Shown here: in pieces, positions 1 through 7,192 of the stretch
Layout of the letters: each line of letters starts with the position of its first letter
Position numbering within the stretch: the stretch's first letter is position 1
Assembly: GCA_937974555.1 (NCBI GenBank)
Contig: CALJKR010000047.1
Coordinates: forward strand, 1 to 23,644
Direction: 5' to 3'
Length of the DNA stretch: 23,644 nt
From: an uncultured Flavobacteriales bacterium
Lineage (GTDB): Bacteria; Bacteroidota; Bacteroidia; Flavobacteriales_D; Sanyastnellaceae
Notes under the pieces: model-generated
The model's input: only the letters and a program-made list of their open reading frames with translations
Told to the model about the DNA's origin: nothing
Database searches by the model: none
Position numbers and translations under genes: made by a program

Positions 1-885
1 GGGCTGAATGATATTACTGGTACCTATTCCATGATCATATCCTGTTGGATTAATTTTGGCATGTTTCCATTCACCTGCTGCATTTTTGTATTTCATGAAC
101 ACCCAGGCTGCATCCCAATTGATACTATCCTTCCAAGAATTCCCCCAGTTCAAATCAAATTGAACTTGGGCTGTTCCTTGGGTAGAATTAACTGCGGTAA
201 CAGAAACGTTTTGAACTAACATGTAATTAATTGTTGAGCAAGGCGTTCTTGTAAATTGCTCTGAAACAATAATTTGACCATTTGAACTACAAGTAGCTTG
301 AACTAGATACTCTTCCGCAACATTAGAATTATTTGCTATGACTTCTATCGAATCAGCTCCTATTAAAACCTGACCATTCTTATACCATTGATACGACCAG
401 TTTTTTGTCTTAGGAGTTAAATCTAATTTCAATTTCTGATCAGAACATAGATTGTTGGGTGTTACGGCGGTACTTGAAATGCTAATCGTTGAAGAGACAT
501 CGGAACATACGGAAGCTACTAATGAGTATTGATGAGTGATTCTATTGTAATTGATAGAGGCATACAATCCCAATTCACATTGAGAATACCCTGAATATAG
601 GCTAGCTACACCCGAAATTGGATTTGATCCAAAATAATAAATAGAGCTCGGATCCTCAACAAAATAAACATTGTTTCCAAAATCATCTATGGTAAAATTT
701 TGCAAAATGAAATTCTCCCCATCCATTGTATTCATTTGAACCCAATTATCACCGAAATACACATTTTGACCATACAAACCTTTTACTTGCATCAATGTGA
801 GGACAAAGAATAATCCGATCAACGATGGTGTTGAAAGACATTTGACTCGAGAGATAAATTCAGTATTCATAATTAACGTTTTCAT
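1..885 (-). CDS. Secreted SUMF1-like family protein, N-terminal part (3' end outside window)
   Basis: The minus strand is open without a stop from an ATG at 885 to base 1 (295 codons), so the C-terminal part is missing. A second in-frame ATG lies at 870; I chose 885 because it is the longest, but either could be used. Residues about 20-39 form a hydrophobic signal peptide (core SLIGLFFVLTLMQV). An Ig/PKD-like stretch (WSYQWYKNGQ, residues 163-172) follows. From about residue 222 comes a segment of the type seen in Bacteroidota formylglycine-generating-enzyme-like (SUMF1) proteins, with NWDAAWVFMKYK at 256-267 and GEWKHAK at 271-277. The catalytic SUMF1 domain would lie beyond the window, so the function is inferred. 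Two sampled sequence rows have 35-37% G+C, against 45-48% in sampled dxr and Fe-S gene rows, which may hint at a fast-evolving or acquired surface gene. Confidence 0.6.
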   Translation of the reverse strand, partial: MKTLIMNTEFISRVKCLSTPSLIGLFFVLTLMQVKGLYGQNVYFGDNWVQMNTMDGENFILQNFTIDDFGNNVYFVEDPSSIYYFGSNPISGVASLYSGYSQCELGLYASINYNRITHQYSLVASVCSDVSSTISISSTAVTPNNLCSDQKLKLDLTPKTKNWSYQWYKNGQVLIGADSIEVIANNSNVAEEYLVQATCSSNGQIIVSEQFTRTPCSTINYMLVQNVSVTAVNSTQGTAQVQFDLNWGNSWKDSINWDAAWVFMKYKNAAGEWKHAKINPTGYDHGIGTSNIIQP

Positions 886-952
886 GCGCTAAATTAAGGA
901 CAAACACCTCAATCCTCATACAATAACTATAAATAATTCAGACCAGAGCCAT

Positions 953-1537
953 TCACAACACCCTCACCCCTACCTCATTGCGGCGATTGACGAGCTGATA
1001 CGGAGGGTTATAGCCCATGTATAGGAATGGCTCTTCATATGACAGCCCGTTGTCATTTAATACGTCGATTAGCTTTTTCTTTTGCTCTTCAATCTTCTCA
1101 TCACTGGCCCAACCACCAAATCGGATGACAGCCATCTTGGAACCTTTCACTTTTTCTTGGTACACCCGACCATCATTGGGTTGGGGAAGACTATCCATAT
1201 TCATCGCCGATGGCACCATGAATGACATCTTCATTTCCTTGCCCATCTCCATTACAACCGGTGAGGTCATGGCTATGCTCTGCCCCTTGTCATTGCCTCC
1301 GAAAATATAGCCGGCCAGTATTCTAAATCCCTGATTGGCACTGTTGGCATAGGTGCTGTCATTCAATTTCACACTGGAGAAAACTGCATCTTCATATTGC
1401 CTAATTTCTACGTCTCGTATTACGCGCTCCACGACATATGCGTATTGCTCAATCTTATTGGACGACTTTTCTGTGATGGCTTGTATCATGAATATGGCAA
1501 AAATGACGACAATTATTAAAATGATGATTACTTTCAT
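953..1537 (-). CDS. SOUL family haem-binding protein
   Basis: This 194-residue protein matches the SOUL/HEBP family, whose members bind haem or tetrapyrroles; the physiological role in bacteria is unclear. An N-terminal hydrophobic segment (residues about 3-20) is a membrane anchor or uncleaved signal. The SOUL domain starts near YVVERVIRDVEIRQYED and continues through GYIFGGNDKGQSIAMTSPV, a family hallmark (the IAMTSPV-type strand), and then SFMVPSAMN and the late FLYMGYNPPY motif. Its length suits a single complete domain. It is divergent from the DUF2200 gene with 34 bases between the starts, and the SUMF1-like gene lies 67 bases downstream on the same strand. No haem-ligating residue can be assigned with confidence. 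Confidence 0.88.
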   Translation of the reverse strand: MKVIIILIIVVIFAIFMIQAITEKSSNKIEQYAYVVERVIRDVEIRQYEDAVFSSVKLNDSTYANSANQGFRILAGYIFGGNDKGQSIAMTSPVVMEMGKEMKMSFMVPSAMNMDSLPQPNDGRVYQEKVKGSKMAVIRFGGWASDEKIEEQKKKLIDVLNDNGLSYEEPFLYMGYNPPYQLVNRRNEVGVRVL

Positions 1538-1571
1538 AGCCTTAAAACCCCTGTAAACGAAAGTTGTTCAA

Positions 1572-1955
1572 ATGATACCCAACGCCGATCGGATATATAA
1601 AATGAAATTCTCTTCTGTCTACCCGCTCTACATACAAAAAGCGGAGAAAAAAGGAAGAACCAAAAGTGAGGTAGATGCCATCATCCATTGGCTCACCGGC
1701 TATGACAACCCAGGATTGCAAAATCAAATAGACTTACAAAACTCCTTCGAAGATTTTTTCAATCAATGTCCTGCTTTCCATCCCAACGCTGCTTTGATCA
1801 AGGGTGTCATCTGTGGCTATCGCGTGGAAGATATTGAAGACCCCATTATCCAAAAGGTGCGATACTTGGACAAACTGATTGACGAATTGGCAAAAGGAAA
1901 ATCTCTGGAAAAAATCTTCAGAAGACAATCTCAATCAAAACGGGCGGATAATTAA
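1572..1955 (+). CDS. DUF2200 domain-containing protein
   Basis: This 127-residue soluble protein carries the DUF2200 signature: IYKMKFSSVYPLYIQKAEKK near the N-terminus, then GRTKSEVDAIIHWLTGYD, and the FHPNAALIKGVICGYRVEDI stretch in the centre. The family is small, of unknown function, and normally about 110-120 residues, so this copy is complete. The start is supported because the conserved domain begins only a few residues later. The last residues (KRADN) and the TAA stop lie inside the first unit of a 36-bp imperfect tandem repeat (1938-2009), which suggests the 3' end was rewritten by repeat insertion. It is divergent from the SOUL gene and precedes the pentapeptide-repeat gene by 63 bases on the same strand. 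Confidence 0.87.
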   Translation: MIPNADRIYKMKFSSVYPLYIQKAEKKGRTKSEVDAIIHWLTGYDNPGLQNQIDLQNSFEDFFNQCPAFHPNAALIKGVICGYRVEDIEDPIIQKVRYLDKLIDELAKGKSLEKIFRRQSQSKRADN

Positions 1956-2009
1956 TCTCCCCAAAATCTAAAAGAACGGGCGAATCATGATTCGCCCCAA
2001 AATCCAAAA
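1938..2009. repeat. Imperfect 36-bp tandem duplication with perfect 20-bp palindrome
   Basis: Unit 1 (1938-1973) and unit 2 (1974-2009) are adjacent and match at 29 of 36 positions by eye. Each has an ACGGGCG core and ends in CCCCAAAATCYAAAA. Unit 2 contains GGGCGAATCATGATTCGCCC (1978-1997), which equals its own reverse complement; in unit 1 the palindrome has decayed. Unit 1 supplies the stop codon of the upstream DUF2200 gene. There is no T-run after the palindrome on the plus strand, so it is not a standard terminator for that gene. Confidence 0.8.
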
Positions 2010-2018
2010 AAAATCCAG

Positions 2019-2582
2019 ATGACTCCATTAGACCAAAATTTCCAAAACATCGACTTCTCGCTAGAAGCCCTACCTGACAGCAATTTCGAGGACTGCTCTT
2101 TTTCTTTTTGCAATTTCGCGAACCTGAATTTGAGCAGCATCAAATTTTCCAATTGCGAATTCAACGATTGCAATTTGAGTTTATGCAACATCAACGGAAC
2201 AGCTTGGAGGCAGGTGCAGTTCAACAACTGTAAAATGTTGGGACTGCATTTTGAAAATGCCAATCCGATGGGATTGCAGATGAATTTCAACCAATGCAAT
2301 TTGATGCACGCCTCTTTCTTTCAGGTTGTCTTAAAGAAAACCATTTTCAAAAGTTGCAATTTGACCGAGTGCGACTTCACGGAAAGTGATTTCAGTAAAT
2401 CCGTCTTCCAAGAATGTGATTTCTCCGGTGCTGTATTTTACAACTCGAATTTAGAGTTCGTAGATTTCAGAACATCGGTTCGTTACGCAATTCATCCCGA
2501 AAGAAACAAAATCAAAAAAGCAATTTTTTCTCAGTCTGAGATTCGAGGATTGTTGGAGCAGTATGGGATTGTGATTGAGTGA
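2019..2582 (+). CDS. Pentapeptide repeat protein (Qnr/MfpA-like fold)
   Basis: This 187-residue protein is almost entirely pentapeptide repeats with phenylalanine or leucine at the centre: NFEDCSFSFCNFANLNLSSI, then CEFNDCNLS, CNLTECDFTESDFSKSVFQE, CDFSGAVFYNSNLEFVDFRT. Such repeats form a right-handed quadrilateral beta-helix. The C-terminal cap (HPERNKIKKAIF, then GLLEQYGIVIE) resembles that of many Qnr-like pentapeptide proteins in Bacteroidota. Qnr and MfpA mimic DNA and protect gyrase, but many relatives have no known target, so a gyrase role is only a possibility. No signal peptide is visible, so it is probably cytoplasmic. The gene ends at the edge of the repeat-rich convergent gap. 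Confidence 0.9.
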   Translation: MTPLDQNFQNIDFSLEALPDSNFEDCSFSFCNFANLNLSSIKFSNCEFNDCNLSLCNINGTAWRQVQFNNCKMLGLHFENANPMGLQMNFNQCNLMHASFFQVVLKKTIFKSCNLTECDFTESDFSKSVFQECDFSGAVFYNSNLEFVDFRTSVRYAIHPERNKIKKAIFSQSEIRGLLEQYGIVIE

Positions 2583-2611
2583 GGGTGTTGGGGATTCAGT
2601 TGGGGTATGAT

Positions 2612-2702
2612 ACTTCGCGAACTCTGCGGATTCTTTGCGGGCTCTGCGATTATTATTTTAAACGCAAAGAGCGCAATGATTTCGCAATGGGCGCAATGAT
2701 TT
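2612..2702. repeat. CGCAAAG-type imperfect inverted repeat, copy A
   Basis: The left arm (core 2617-2652) reads GCGAACTCTGCGG followed by ATTCTTTGCGGGCTCTGCG. The right arm (about 2662-2700) is built of CGCAAAG/GCGCAATG words and pairs with the left arm at roughly 22 of 32 positions across an AT-rich spacer. The 36-base core is repeated exactly in copy B, 104 bases away. Similar 'TTTGCG' repeats are common between genes in Bacteroidota genomes; that statement is from general knowledge. Confidence 0.8.
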
Positions 2703-2714
2703 ATGACCAGGTTT

Positions 2715-2810
2715 CACTTTGCGAACTCTGCGGATTCTTTGCGGGCTCTGCGATTACTTTTTTTTTTTAAAACCGCAGGGGACGCGAAGGCTACGCAAAG
2801 GGCGCGAACT
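2715..2810. repeat. CGCAAAG-type imperfect inverted repeat, copy B
   Basis: The core at 2721-2756 is identical over 36 bases to 2617-2652. It is followed by an 11-T run (2758-2768) as the loop. The right arm (about 2773-2807, CGCAGGGGACGCGAAGG then CGCAAAGGGCGCG) pairs imperfectly with the left arm, again about 22 of 32. The element ends against the stop codon (2809-2811) of the minus-strand Fe-S gene. It could act as a weak bidirectional transcript end for the two convergent genes. Confidence 0.8.
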
Positions 2811-3597
2811 ACAACTCCGCAGCTTCCGCAATCAATTCAGCAATGTCTTTGACCGCAATGACGTGCTCTTGCTCGAAATGCTTGACTCCATCGGTCATCA
2901 TGGTATTGCAAAATGGACATCCTGTAGCGATTACGTGGGGCTGAATCGCCAATGCATCTTCTGTTCGCTCGATGTTGACCTCCTTGTTGCCTGCTTCCGC
3001 TTCTTTGAACATCTGCGCTCCACCAGCACCGCAGCACAATCCGTTGGTTTTGCAGCGTTTCATTTCCACCAACTCCGCGTCTAACTTTTGAATCAAGGTA
3101 CGCGGCGCTTCATATTCGCCATTGCCTCGACCCAAGTAGCAGGGGTCATGGAAAGTGATTTTCTTGCCTTTGAACTCTCCTCCTTCAATGCTCAACTTGC
3201 CATCGGCAATCAAATCTTGAATCAACTGCGTGTGGTGCACGACCTCAAAATTACCCCCCAAAGCGGGATATTCGTTTTTCAATGTATTGAAACAATGGGG
3301 ACAACCGGTTACAATTTTCTTGACCTCGTAAGCATTCATGACCTCGATGTTTTGCATCGCCATCATTTGAAATAAGAACTCATTTCCAGCTCGCTTGGCG
3401 GGGTCTCCAGTACAACTTTCCTCACTTCCCAAAATCGCAAAGCTCACGTTGGCCTTGTGCAAAATCTTGGCAATGGCCTTGGTGATTTTCTTGGCACGAT
3501 CGTCAAAACTACCTGCACATCCCACCCAGAATAAAACCTCGGGTGTCTCTCCTACGGCCATACAATCGGCCATTGTTCTTACTTGAAATTCTGCCAT
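2809..3597 (-). CDS. Cysteine-rich CCG-domain (Fe-S)-binding protein, HdrB-like
   Basis: The protein has 262 residues if it starts at 3597 (MAEFQVRTMADCMAVGETPE). I prefer this to an in-frame ATG at 3657 because the earlier start would overlap the upstream gene by 56 bases, whereas 3597 leaves a 4-base gap. Two cysteine-rich (CCG) domains are visible. The first is VGCAGSF (Cys27), SCTGDPAKR (Cys62) and TGCPHC (Cys99, Cys102), with the usual CC pair reduced to one Cys. The second is complete: DPCYLGR (Cys153), LCCGAGG (Cys188, Cys189), TGCPFC (Cys227, Cys230). In heterodisulfide-reductase B and related subunits these sites bind Fe-S clusters that do electron or thiol-disulfide chemistry. Together with the preceding membrane Fe-S gene it makes an HdrBC-like pair; the donor and acceptor are unknown. 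Confidence 0.87.
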   Translation of the reverse strand: MAEFQVRTMADCMAVGETPEVLFWVGCAGSFDDRAKKITKAIAKILHKANVSFAILGSEESCTGDPAKRAGNEFLFQMMAMQNIEVMNAYEVKKIVTGCPHCFNTLKNEYPALGGNFEVVHHTQLIQDLIADGKLSIEGGEFKGKKITFHDPCYLGRGNGEYEAPRTLIQKLDAELVEMKRCKTNGLCCGAGGAQMFKEAEAGNKEVNIERTEDALAIQPHVIATGCPFCNTMMTDGVKHFEQEHVIAVKDIAELIAEAAEL

Positions 3598-3601
3598 AAT
3601 A

Positions 3602-4897
3602 TTATTCTTGGGTCCAGTTGCCACGATCTGCCTGAGAAAACGCCCACGGCGCTCCATTGTTTTCGATGTTGGTTAACATGGTCGTGATGCTCTCTGGTGA
3701 TTGCGATTCCTCCATCATCAAATATCTTCTTAGATCGATGATAATTTCCAAAGGATTGATGTTGATGGGACAAGCCTCTGTGCAAGCGTTGCAGGAAGTA
3801 CATGCCCACAACTCTTCGAAAGTGATGTAATCGCCCAACAAACTCTTGTTGTCGTATGCCACTCCTGCATCGATGCATTTACCAACCTCTTCCATTCGAT
3901 CACGCGTATCCATCATGATTTTTCTCGGACTCAACAACTTTCCGGTTTGGTTGGCTGGACAATTGGAAGTACATCTACCACACTCTGTGCAGCTATAGGC
4001 ATTCATCAATTGAACCCAGCTTAAATCCTCCACATCCTTGGCGCCAAATTTCTTGGGTGCCATTGGATCCTCTGTGACCTGTGCCGATGGATCCATCATC
4101 AATTTTACTTCATTGGTCACATTGCTCATGTTGTCCAATGCTCCTGCAGGACGGAGTTTACTGTAATAGGTATTGGGGAATGCCAGCAAAATATGCAAGT
4201 GTTTGGAATAACTCAAATAAACGATAAAAGCCACGATACCGATGATATGAAACCACCAGCAGAAACGTTCAATGGCAATCAAGGCAGCAGTGCTGTAACT
4301 TTCTAGAAAAGGTGCTACAAATTGACTGATGGGCAAGGTCCCCATGTTCACATAATGCTCCACCCCACGCGCTGCCAAGATTCCTTCTGCCGCATTCATC
4401 TTTAAGAATGCTGACATCAATGCAATCTCAGTAATCAAAATGATATTGGCATCGGTCTTGGGCCATTTCGTCATCTCTCTCCAGTGGAATCGAGCCAATT
4501 TCGCTACGTTTCGGCGCCACAAAAAGACCACACAACCCACCACAACCAAAAAGGCCAAAATTTCAAAACTGGCAATTAAAAAATTGTAGAAACCGCCAAG
4601 GCCATGAAACAAACGATGTTGTCCCAAAACACCATCCAAAATAATTTCCAAGACCTCAATATTGATGATCACAAATCCAGCGTACAAGAACAAATGGAAA
4701 ACGGCCGCTATGGGTCGAGTGAACATTTTTCCCTGCCCCAAAGCCACGCGTACCATGGTTCCCCAGCGCTGGCTACTGTCTCCTTCTATTTTAACCTCGC
4801 GACCCAAAAGAATGTTGCGTCGAACAAATTGAAAACGTTTCAATGCCAAGTATCCACCAACACCGAGTAGAATAATGAATAATATCTGTTGTATCAT
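3602..4897 (-). CDS. Membrane-bound di-[4Fe-4S] protein, HdrC/NarI-like
   Basis: This 431-residue protein has an N-terminal membrane part with about five helices (near residues 2-20, 64-88, 103-127, 149-170, 205-230). Possible haem-b histidines sit in the membrane region (His68, His217, His233, His235). The C-terminal half is a ferredoxin-like domain with two canonical motifs: CTECGRCTSNCP (Cys303, 306, 309, 313) and CTSCNACTEACP (Cys366, 369, 372, 376). This is the layout of HdrC/NarI-type quinol-linked subunits that pass electrons to a CCG-domain partner, here the next gene, 4 bases away. Its own start overlaps the MCE gene stop by 4 bases (ATGA), so the genes are very likely co-translated. 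Haem binding is inferred, not shown. Confidence 0.87.
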   Translation of the reverse strand: MIQQILFIILLGVGGYLALKRFQFVRRNILLGREVKIEGDSSQRWGTMVRVALGQGKMFTRPIAAVFHLFLYAGFVIINIEVLEIILDGVLGQHRLFHGLGGFYNFLIASFEILAFLVVVGCVVFLWRRNVAKLARFHWREMTKWPKTDANIILITEIALMSAFLKMNAAEGILAARGVEHYVNMGTLPISQFVAPFLESYSTAALIAIERFCWWFHIIGIVAFIVYLSYSKHLHILLAFPNTYYSKLRPAGALDNMSNVTNEVKLMMDPSAQVTEDPMAPKKFGAKDVEDLSWVQLMNAYSCTECGRCTSNCPANQTGKLLSPRKIMMDTRDRMEEVGKCIDAGVAYDNKSLLGDYITFEELWACTSCNACTEACPININPLEIIIDLRRYLMMEESQSPESITTMLTNIENNGAPWAFSQADRGNWTQE

Positions 4898-5934
4898 GGT
4901 TTCTGGTTGCCTAAAGTCATGTTGCTTATTTCTCGACGAATCTCATCCAACTCTTTTTTGGAGAATCCATCTTCCTCTTTTCTTCCAATCACGGAGAATG
5001 ACAAATATTTTTTGGGGTTCTTGTTGATGTCATCAATTAAAATATCCAAACTTTTGGAAGCCTGTAAAAGTTGATTGTGCAGAGCATCATTTTGGGTCAA
5101 TTGTCCCAAAGATCCTTTTCCCGCATTGATATCATTGACTACCTTTTGCAATCCATCCACAGCGGTATTGACCTTGTAAAAGGTAGCCCCGATTTGTGCA
5201 CGCTTGAGGGTGTCTGAAATCTGTTCGAAGTTTTGAATCACCTGGGCGATGCGACCATTGTTGGCTTTTAAATTTTCTGAAATACTCTGTGCATTGACCA
5301 AAACCTCCGTCAAGGCAGGTCCACCTTTGCTCATCACCGTACTGAAGTTAGATGTGGAAGATTCCAAATTTCGGAGGGTCTTTTGAATGTTGGCAAATAA
5401 CTCCGGAATCTCCTTGGTTCTTGGATCTCGAAATACCTGATTGAGTCGGGTGATTACACTATCGATACCAGCAAACAGTTCCGTGGTTTTGGCTTTGAGT
5501 GGTTCTATTTCCTGCTTCAGACTTTCTGTCAACCCCAAAGCAAGTGAGCCAGAAAGTGTGTCTTTATTGTCGGCAAATACCGCACTGTCACCGAGAATCA
5601 ATCGTATCGCTTTTCCGCCAAATAGATCTGACTCGTAAATCTGAAACTCAGAGTCTTTGGGAATGTTGACATGGCTATCATTGATGGAAAGCTCGATGAT
5701 GATCTTGCTTTGGTCCTGCTCAAAAATATGCACATCGCGCACTTGACCAATTTTGTATCCGTTCAATACAATCGGACTCGACGGATCGATGCCCGCAACG
5801 TTTTCATATAAAGAATAAAACTTCCTATTCTTCATAAATAGATTGATTCCCTTGAGATAATTTACCCCAAAGTAAATCACTGCAATTACAATCACCACCA
5901 AGGTTCCCAACCAAAATTCTCTGGAGATCTTCAT
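4894..5934 (-). CDS. MlaD/MCE family lipid-transport protein
   Basis: This 346-residue protein has a single N-terminal membrane helix (about residues 8-28), then one MCE domain at about 38-115 (ENVAGIDPSSPIVLNGYKIG, later ESDLFGGKAIRLILGD). The rest is a long, largely helical region with many polar heptads, probably a coiled coil or tunnel. MCE proteins bind and move phospholipids between membranes, as MlaD does with the MlaFEB ABC transporter. No MlaE permease or MlaF ATPase gene is in the window, so its energy-coupling partner must be elsewhere or absent. It follows the amidase gene with a 1-base gap and overlaps the Fe-S gene by 4 bases. Confidence 0.9.
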   Translation of the reverse strand: MKISREFWLGTLVVIVIAVIYFGVNYLKGINLFMKNRKFYSLYENVAGIDPSSPIVLNGYKIGQVRDVHIFEQDQSKIIIELSINDSHVNIPKDSEFQIYESDLFGGKAIRLILGDSAVFADNKDTLSGSLALGLTESLKQEIEPLKAKTTELFAGIDSVITRLNQVFRDPRTKEIPELFANIQKTLRNLESSTSNFSTVMSKGGPALTEVLVNAQSISENLKANNGRIAQVIQNFEQISDTLKRAQIGATFYKVNTAVDGLQKVVNDINAGKGSLGQLTQNDALHNQLLQASKSLDILIDDINKNPKKYLSFSVIGRKEEDGFSKKELDEIRREISNMTLGNQKP

Positions 5935-5935
5935 T

Positions 5936-7141
5936 CTATTTTGCTCTTTTGATGGCGTCTTTTAAATCTATTCTTTTTCCATTTTCAAATGCAACCACAA
6001 AGGCATCTTTGAATCCCAAAGTCTGCACTTTGCGCATATTGGCTTTGGCTTCTTCAAAACTCATGGTCTTCCCTGCCGTGTACCGATATTCTGCGTTGTA
6101 AAGATAATATTCCGTTCGGCTAAACTTCTTTAATTCTGGCGCATGTTCTTTCAACAATTTTGGGGAACTTAAGAACTGAACTTTGAACCAAATCCCGGCC
6201 TCTTCACTTCCTTCCCTCCAAATGATCTCCTCACTTTGTGAGGAAGCAATCATTTCTTGAATTACCTGCTTTTGATCAGGAGCATTTACCTCCGACTCTT
6301 GGTCTTGGACCTGTCCTCCCATTTCTCCAGAAATATCCAAATGGGTTGCATTCTTATAGGAAGCAAAAGCCTGATAGATGGACTTGGATAATTCCGCCTT
6401 TCCCTTGGGACTCTGCAAGTAATCCTCTTCAGCCGCATTGGTTAAAAATCCCAACTCAATTAGTATACTTGGCATATTGGTAAACGAGATAACGTAGTAG
6501 CCCGCTTGCTTTACGCCTCTATCCTTCCTACCCAATTTGGCTCTAAACAAATCCTGAACATTCTTGGCCAGATCCGCACTTTGAGACAAAAAAACATTTT
6601 CGCGCAGTGACAAAGCAATATACGTATCGGGGTTACTAGGATCAAAACCATCATAGTCCTGTCCTTTGTTGTCTTCAAGAAATATAGAAGCATTTTCTTT
6701 CATCGCTGTAGCCAAGCTCTCCTCTGTTTTGTGCAAACCCATAACAAAGCTTTCAGATCCATAAGCGGCTGAATTGGCGTTGGCATTGCAGTGCACACTG
6801 ATAAAAACATCCGCTTTACTTCTATTGGCTGTAGAGACACGATCTTTTAATGTGGGGAAGGTATCGCCATTGCGGGTGTATACCACTTTTACATCAGGAT
6901 GATTTTGTTCAATCATTTTCCCAACCTGCAACACAACATCTAACGTCACATCCTTCTCTGTTTTCTTGATTCTTCCTGTTCCCAAATTCCCTGGATCTTT
7001 TCCACCGTGTCCGGCATCCAAAACAACGACATACGTTTTTTCCAAATCTTCCGTTGTGTAGAACGAATAAAAAACGATGGGAAAAAGAATCACTATGCCA
7101 ATCACACGACTGAGATGGGAGATTCTTTTCAATTTATTCAT
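5936..7141 (-). CDS. N-acetylmuramoyl-L-alanine amidase (Amidase_3) with C-terminal SPOR-like region
   Basis: This enzyme cleaves the bond between MurNAc and the stem peptide of peptidoglycan and acts in the periplasm. The 401 residues begin with an N-terminal membrane/signal segment (about 12-28). The Amidase_3 domain spans about 37-262. The zinc ligands are readable: His45 (VVVLDAGHGGKDPG), Glu62 (KTEKDVTLDV) and His117 (DVFISVHCNA). The catalytic Glu229 lies in PSILIELGFLTN. Residues about 315-395 (WFKVQFLSS through FKDAFVVAFENGKRI) resemble a SPOR-type peptidoglycan-binding fold. It is the first gene of a four-gene operon and diverges from lptD across 51 bases. A possible -7 element lies at 7181-7188. 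Confidence 0.92.
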   Translation of the reverse strand: MNKLKRISHLSRVIGIVILFPIVFYSFYTTEDLEKTYVVVLDAGHGGKDPGNLGTGRIKKTEKDVTLDVVLQVGKMIEQNHPDVKVVYTRNGDTFPTLKDRVSTANRSKADVFISVHCNANANSAAYGSESFVMGLHKTEESLATAMKENASIFLEDNKGQDYDGFDPSNPDTYIALSLRENVFLSQSADLAKNVQDLFRAKLGRKDRGVKQAGYYVISFTNMPSILIELGFLTNAAEEDYLQSPKGKAELSKSIYQAFASYKNATHLDISGEMGGQVQDQESEVNAPDQKQVIQEMIASSQSEEIIWREGSEEAGIWFKVQFLSSPKLLKEHAPELKKFSRTEYYLYNAEYRYTAGKTMSFEEAKANMRKVQTLGFKDAFVVAFENGKRIDLKDAIKRAK

Positions 7142-7151
7142 GGCTTCGACC

Positions 7152-7159
7152 TATTTTTG
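7152..7159 (+). promoter_or_regulatory. Candidate -7 element for lptD
   Basis: TATTTTTG fits the Bacteroidota TAnnTTTG consensus and lies about 33 bases upstream of the lptD start. The matching -33 element is weak (TTC at 7128-7130, spacing 21), so this is a tentative call. Confidence 0.4.
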
Positions 7160-7180
7160 TGAACTAAACGTCAATATCAA

Positions 7181-7188
7181 CAAAGATA
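7181..7188 (-). promoter_or_regulatory. Candidate -7 element for the amidase operon
   Basis: On the minus strand this reads TATCTTTG, a full match to TAnnTTTG, about 40 bases upstream of the amidase start. I see no TTG at the expected -33 distance, which would fall inside the lptD coding region. It overlaps the presumed leader of lptD, so the two divergent promoters would interfere. Confidence 0.4.
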
Positions 7189-7192
7189 TTTT

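Noticed and set aside
1978..1997. Rho-independent terminator for the DUF2200 gene
   Set aside because: The palindrome is not followed by a T-run on the plus strand; the sequence after it is A-rich.
2617..2756. CRISPR array
   Set aside because: Only two copies of a 36-base core are present, with unequal flanking arms that form hairpins, and no cas gene is nearby.
2579..3084. Short plus-strand reading frames at 2579-2770 and 2719-3084
   Set aside because: They consist of the repeat sequence or lie antisense to the Fe-S gene; the two share the repeat-encoded peptide RTLRILCGLCDYYF-like, which reflects duplication of the DNA and not a protein.
3598..3657. Longer CCG-protein start at 3657
   Set aside because: It would overlap the preceding gene by 56 bases and the added residues carry no conserved feature.
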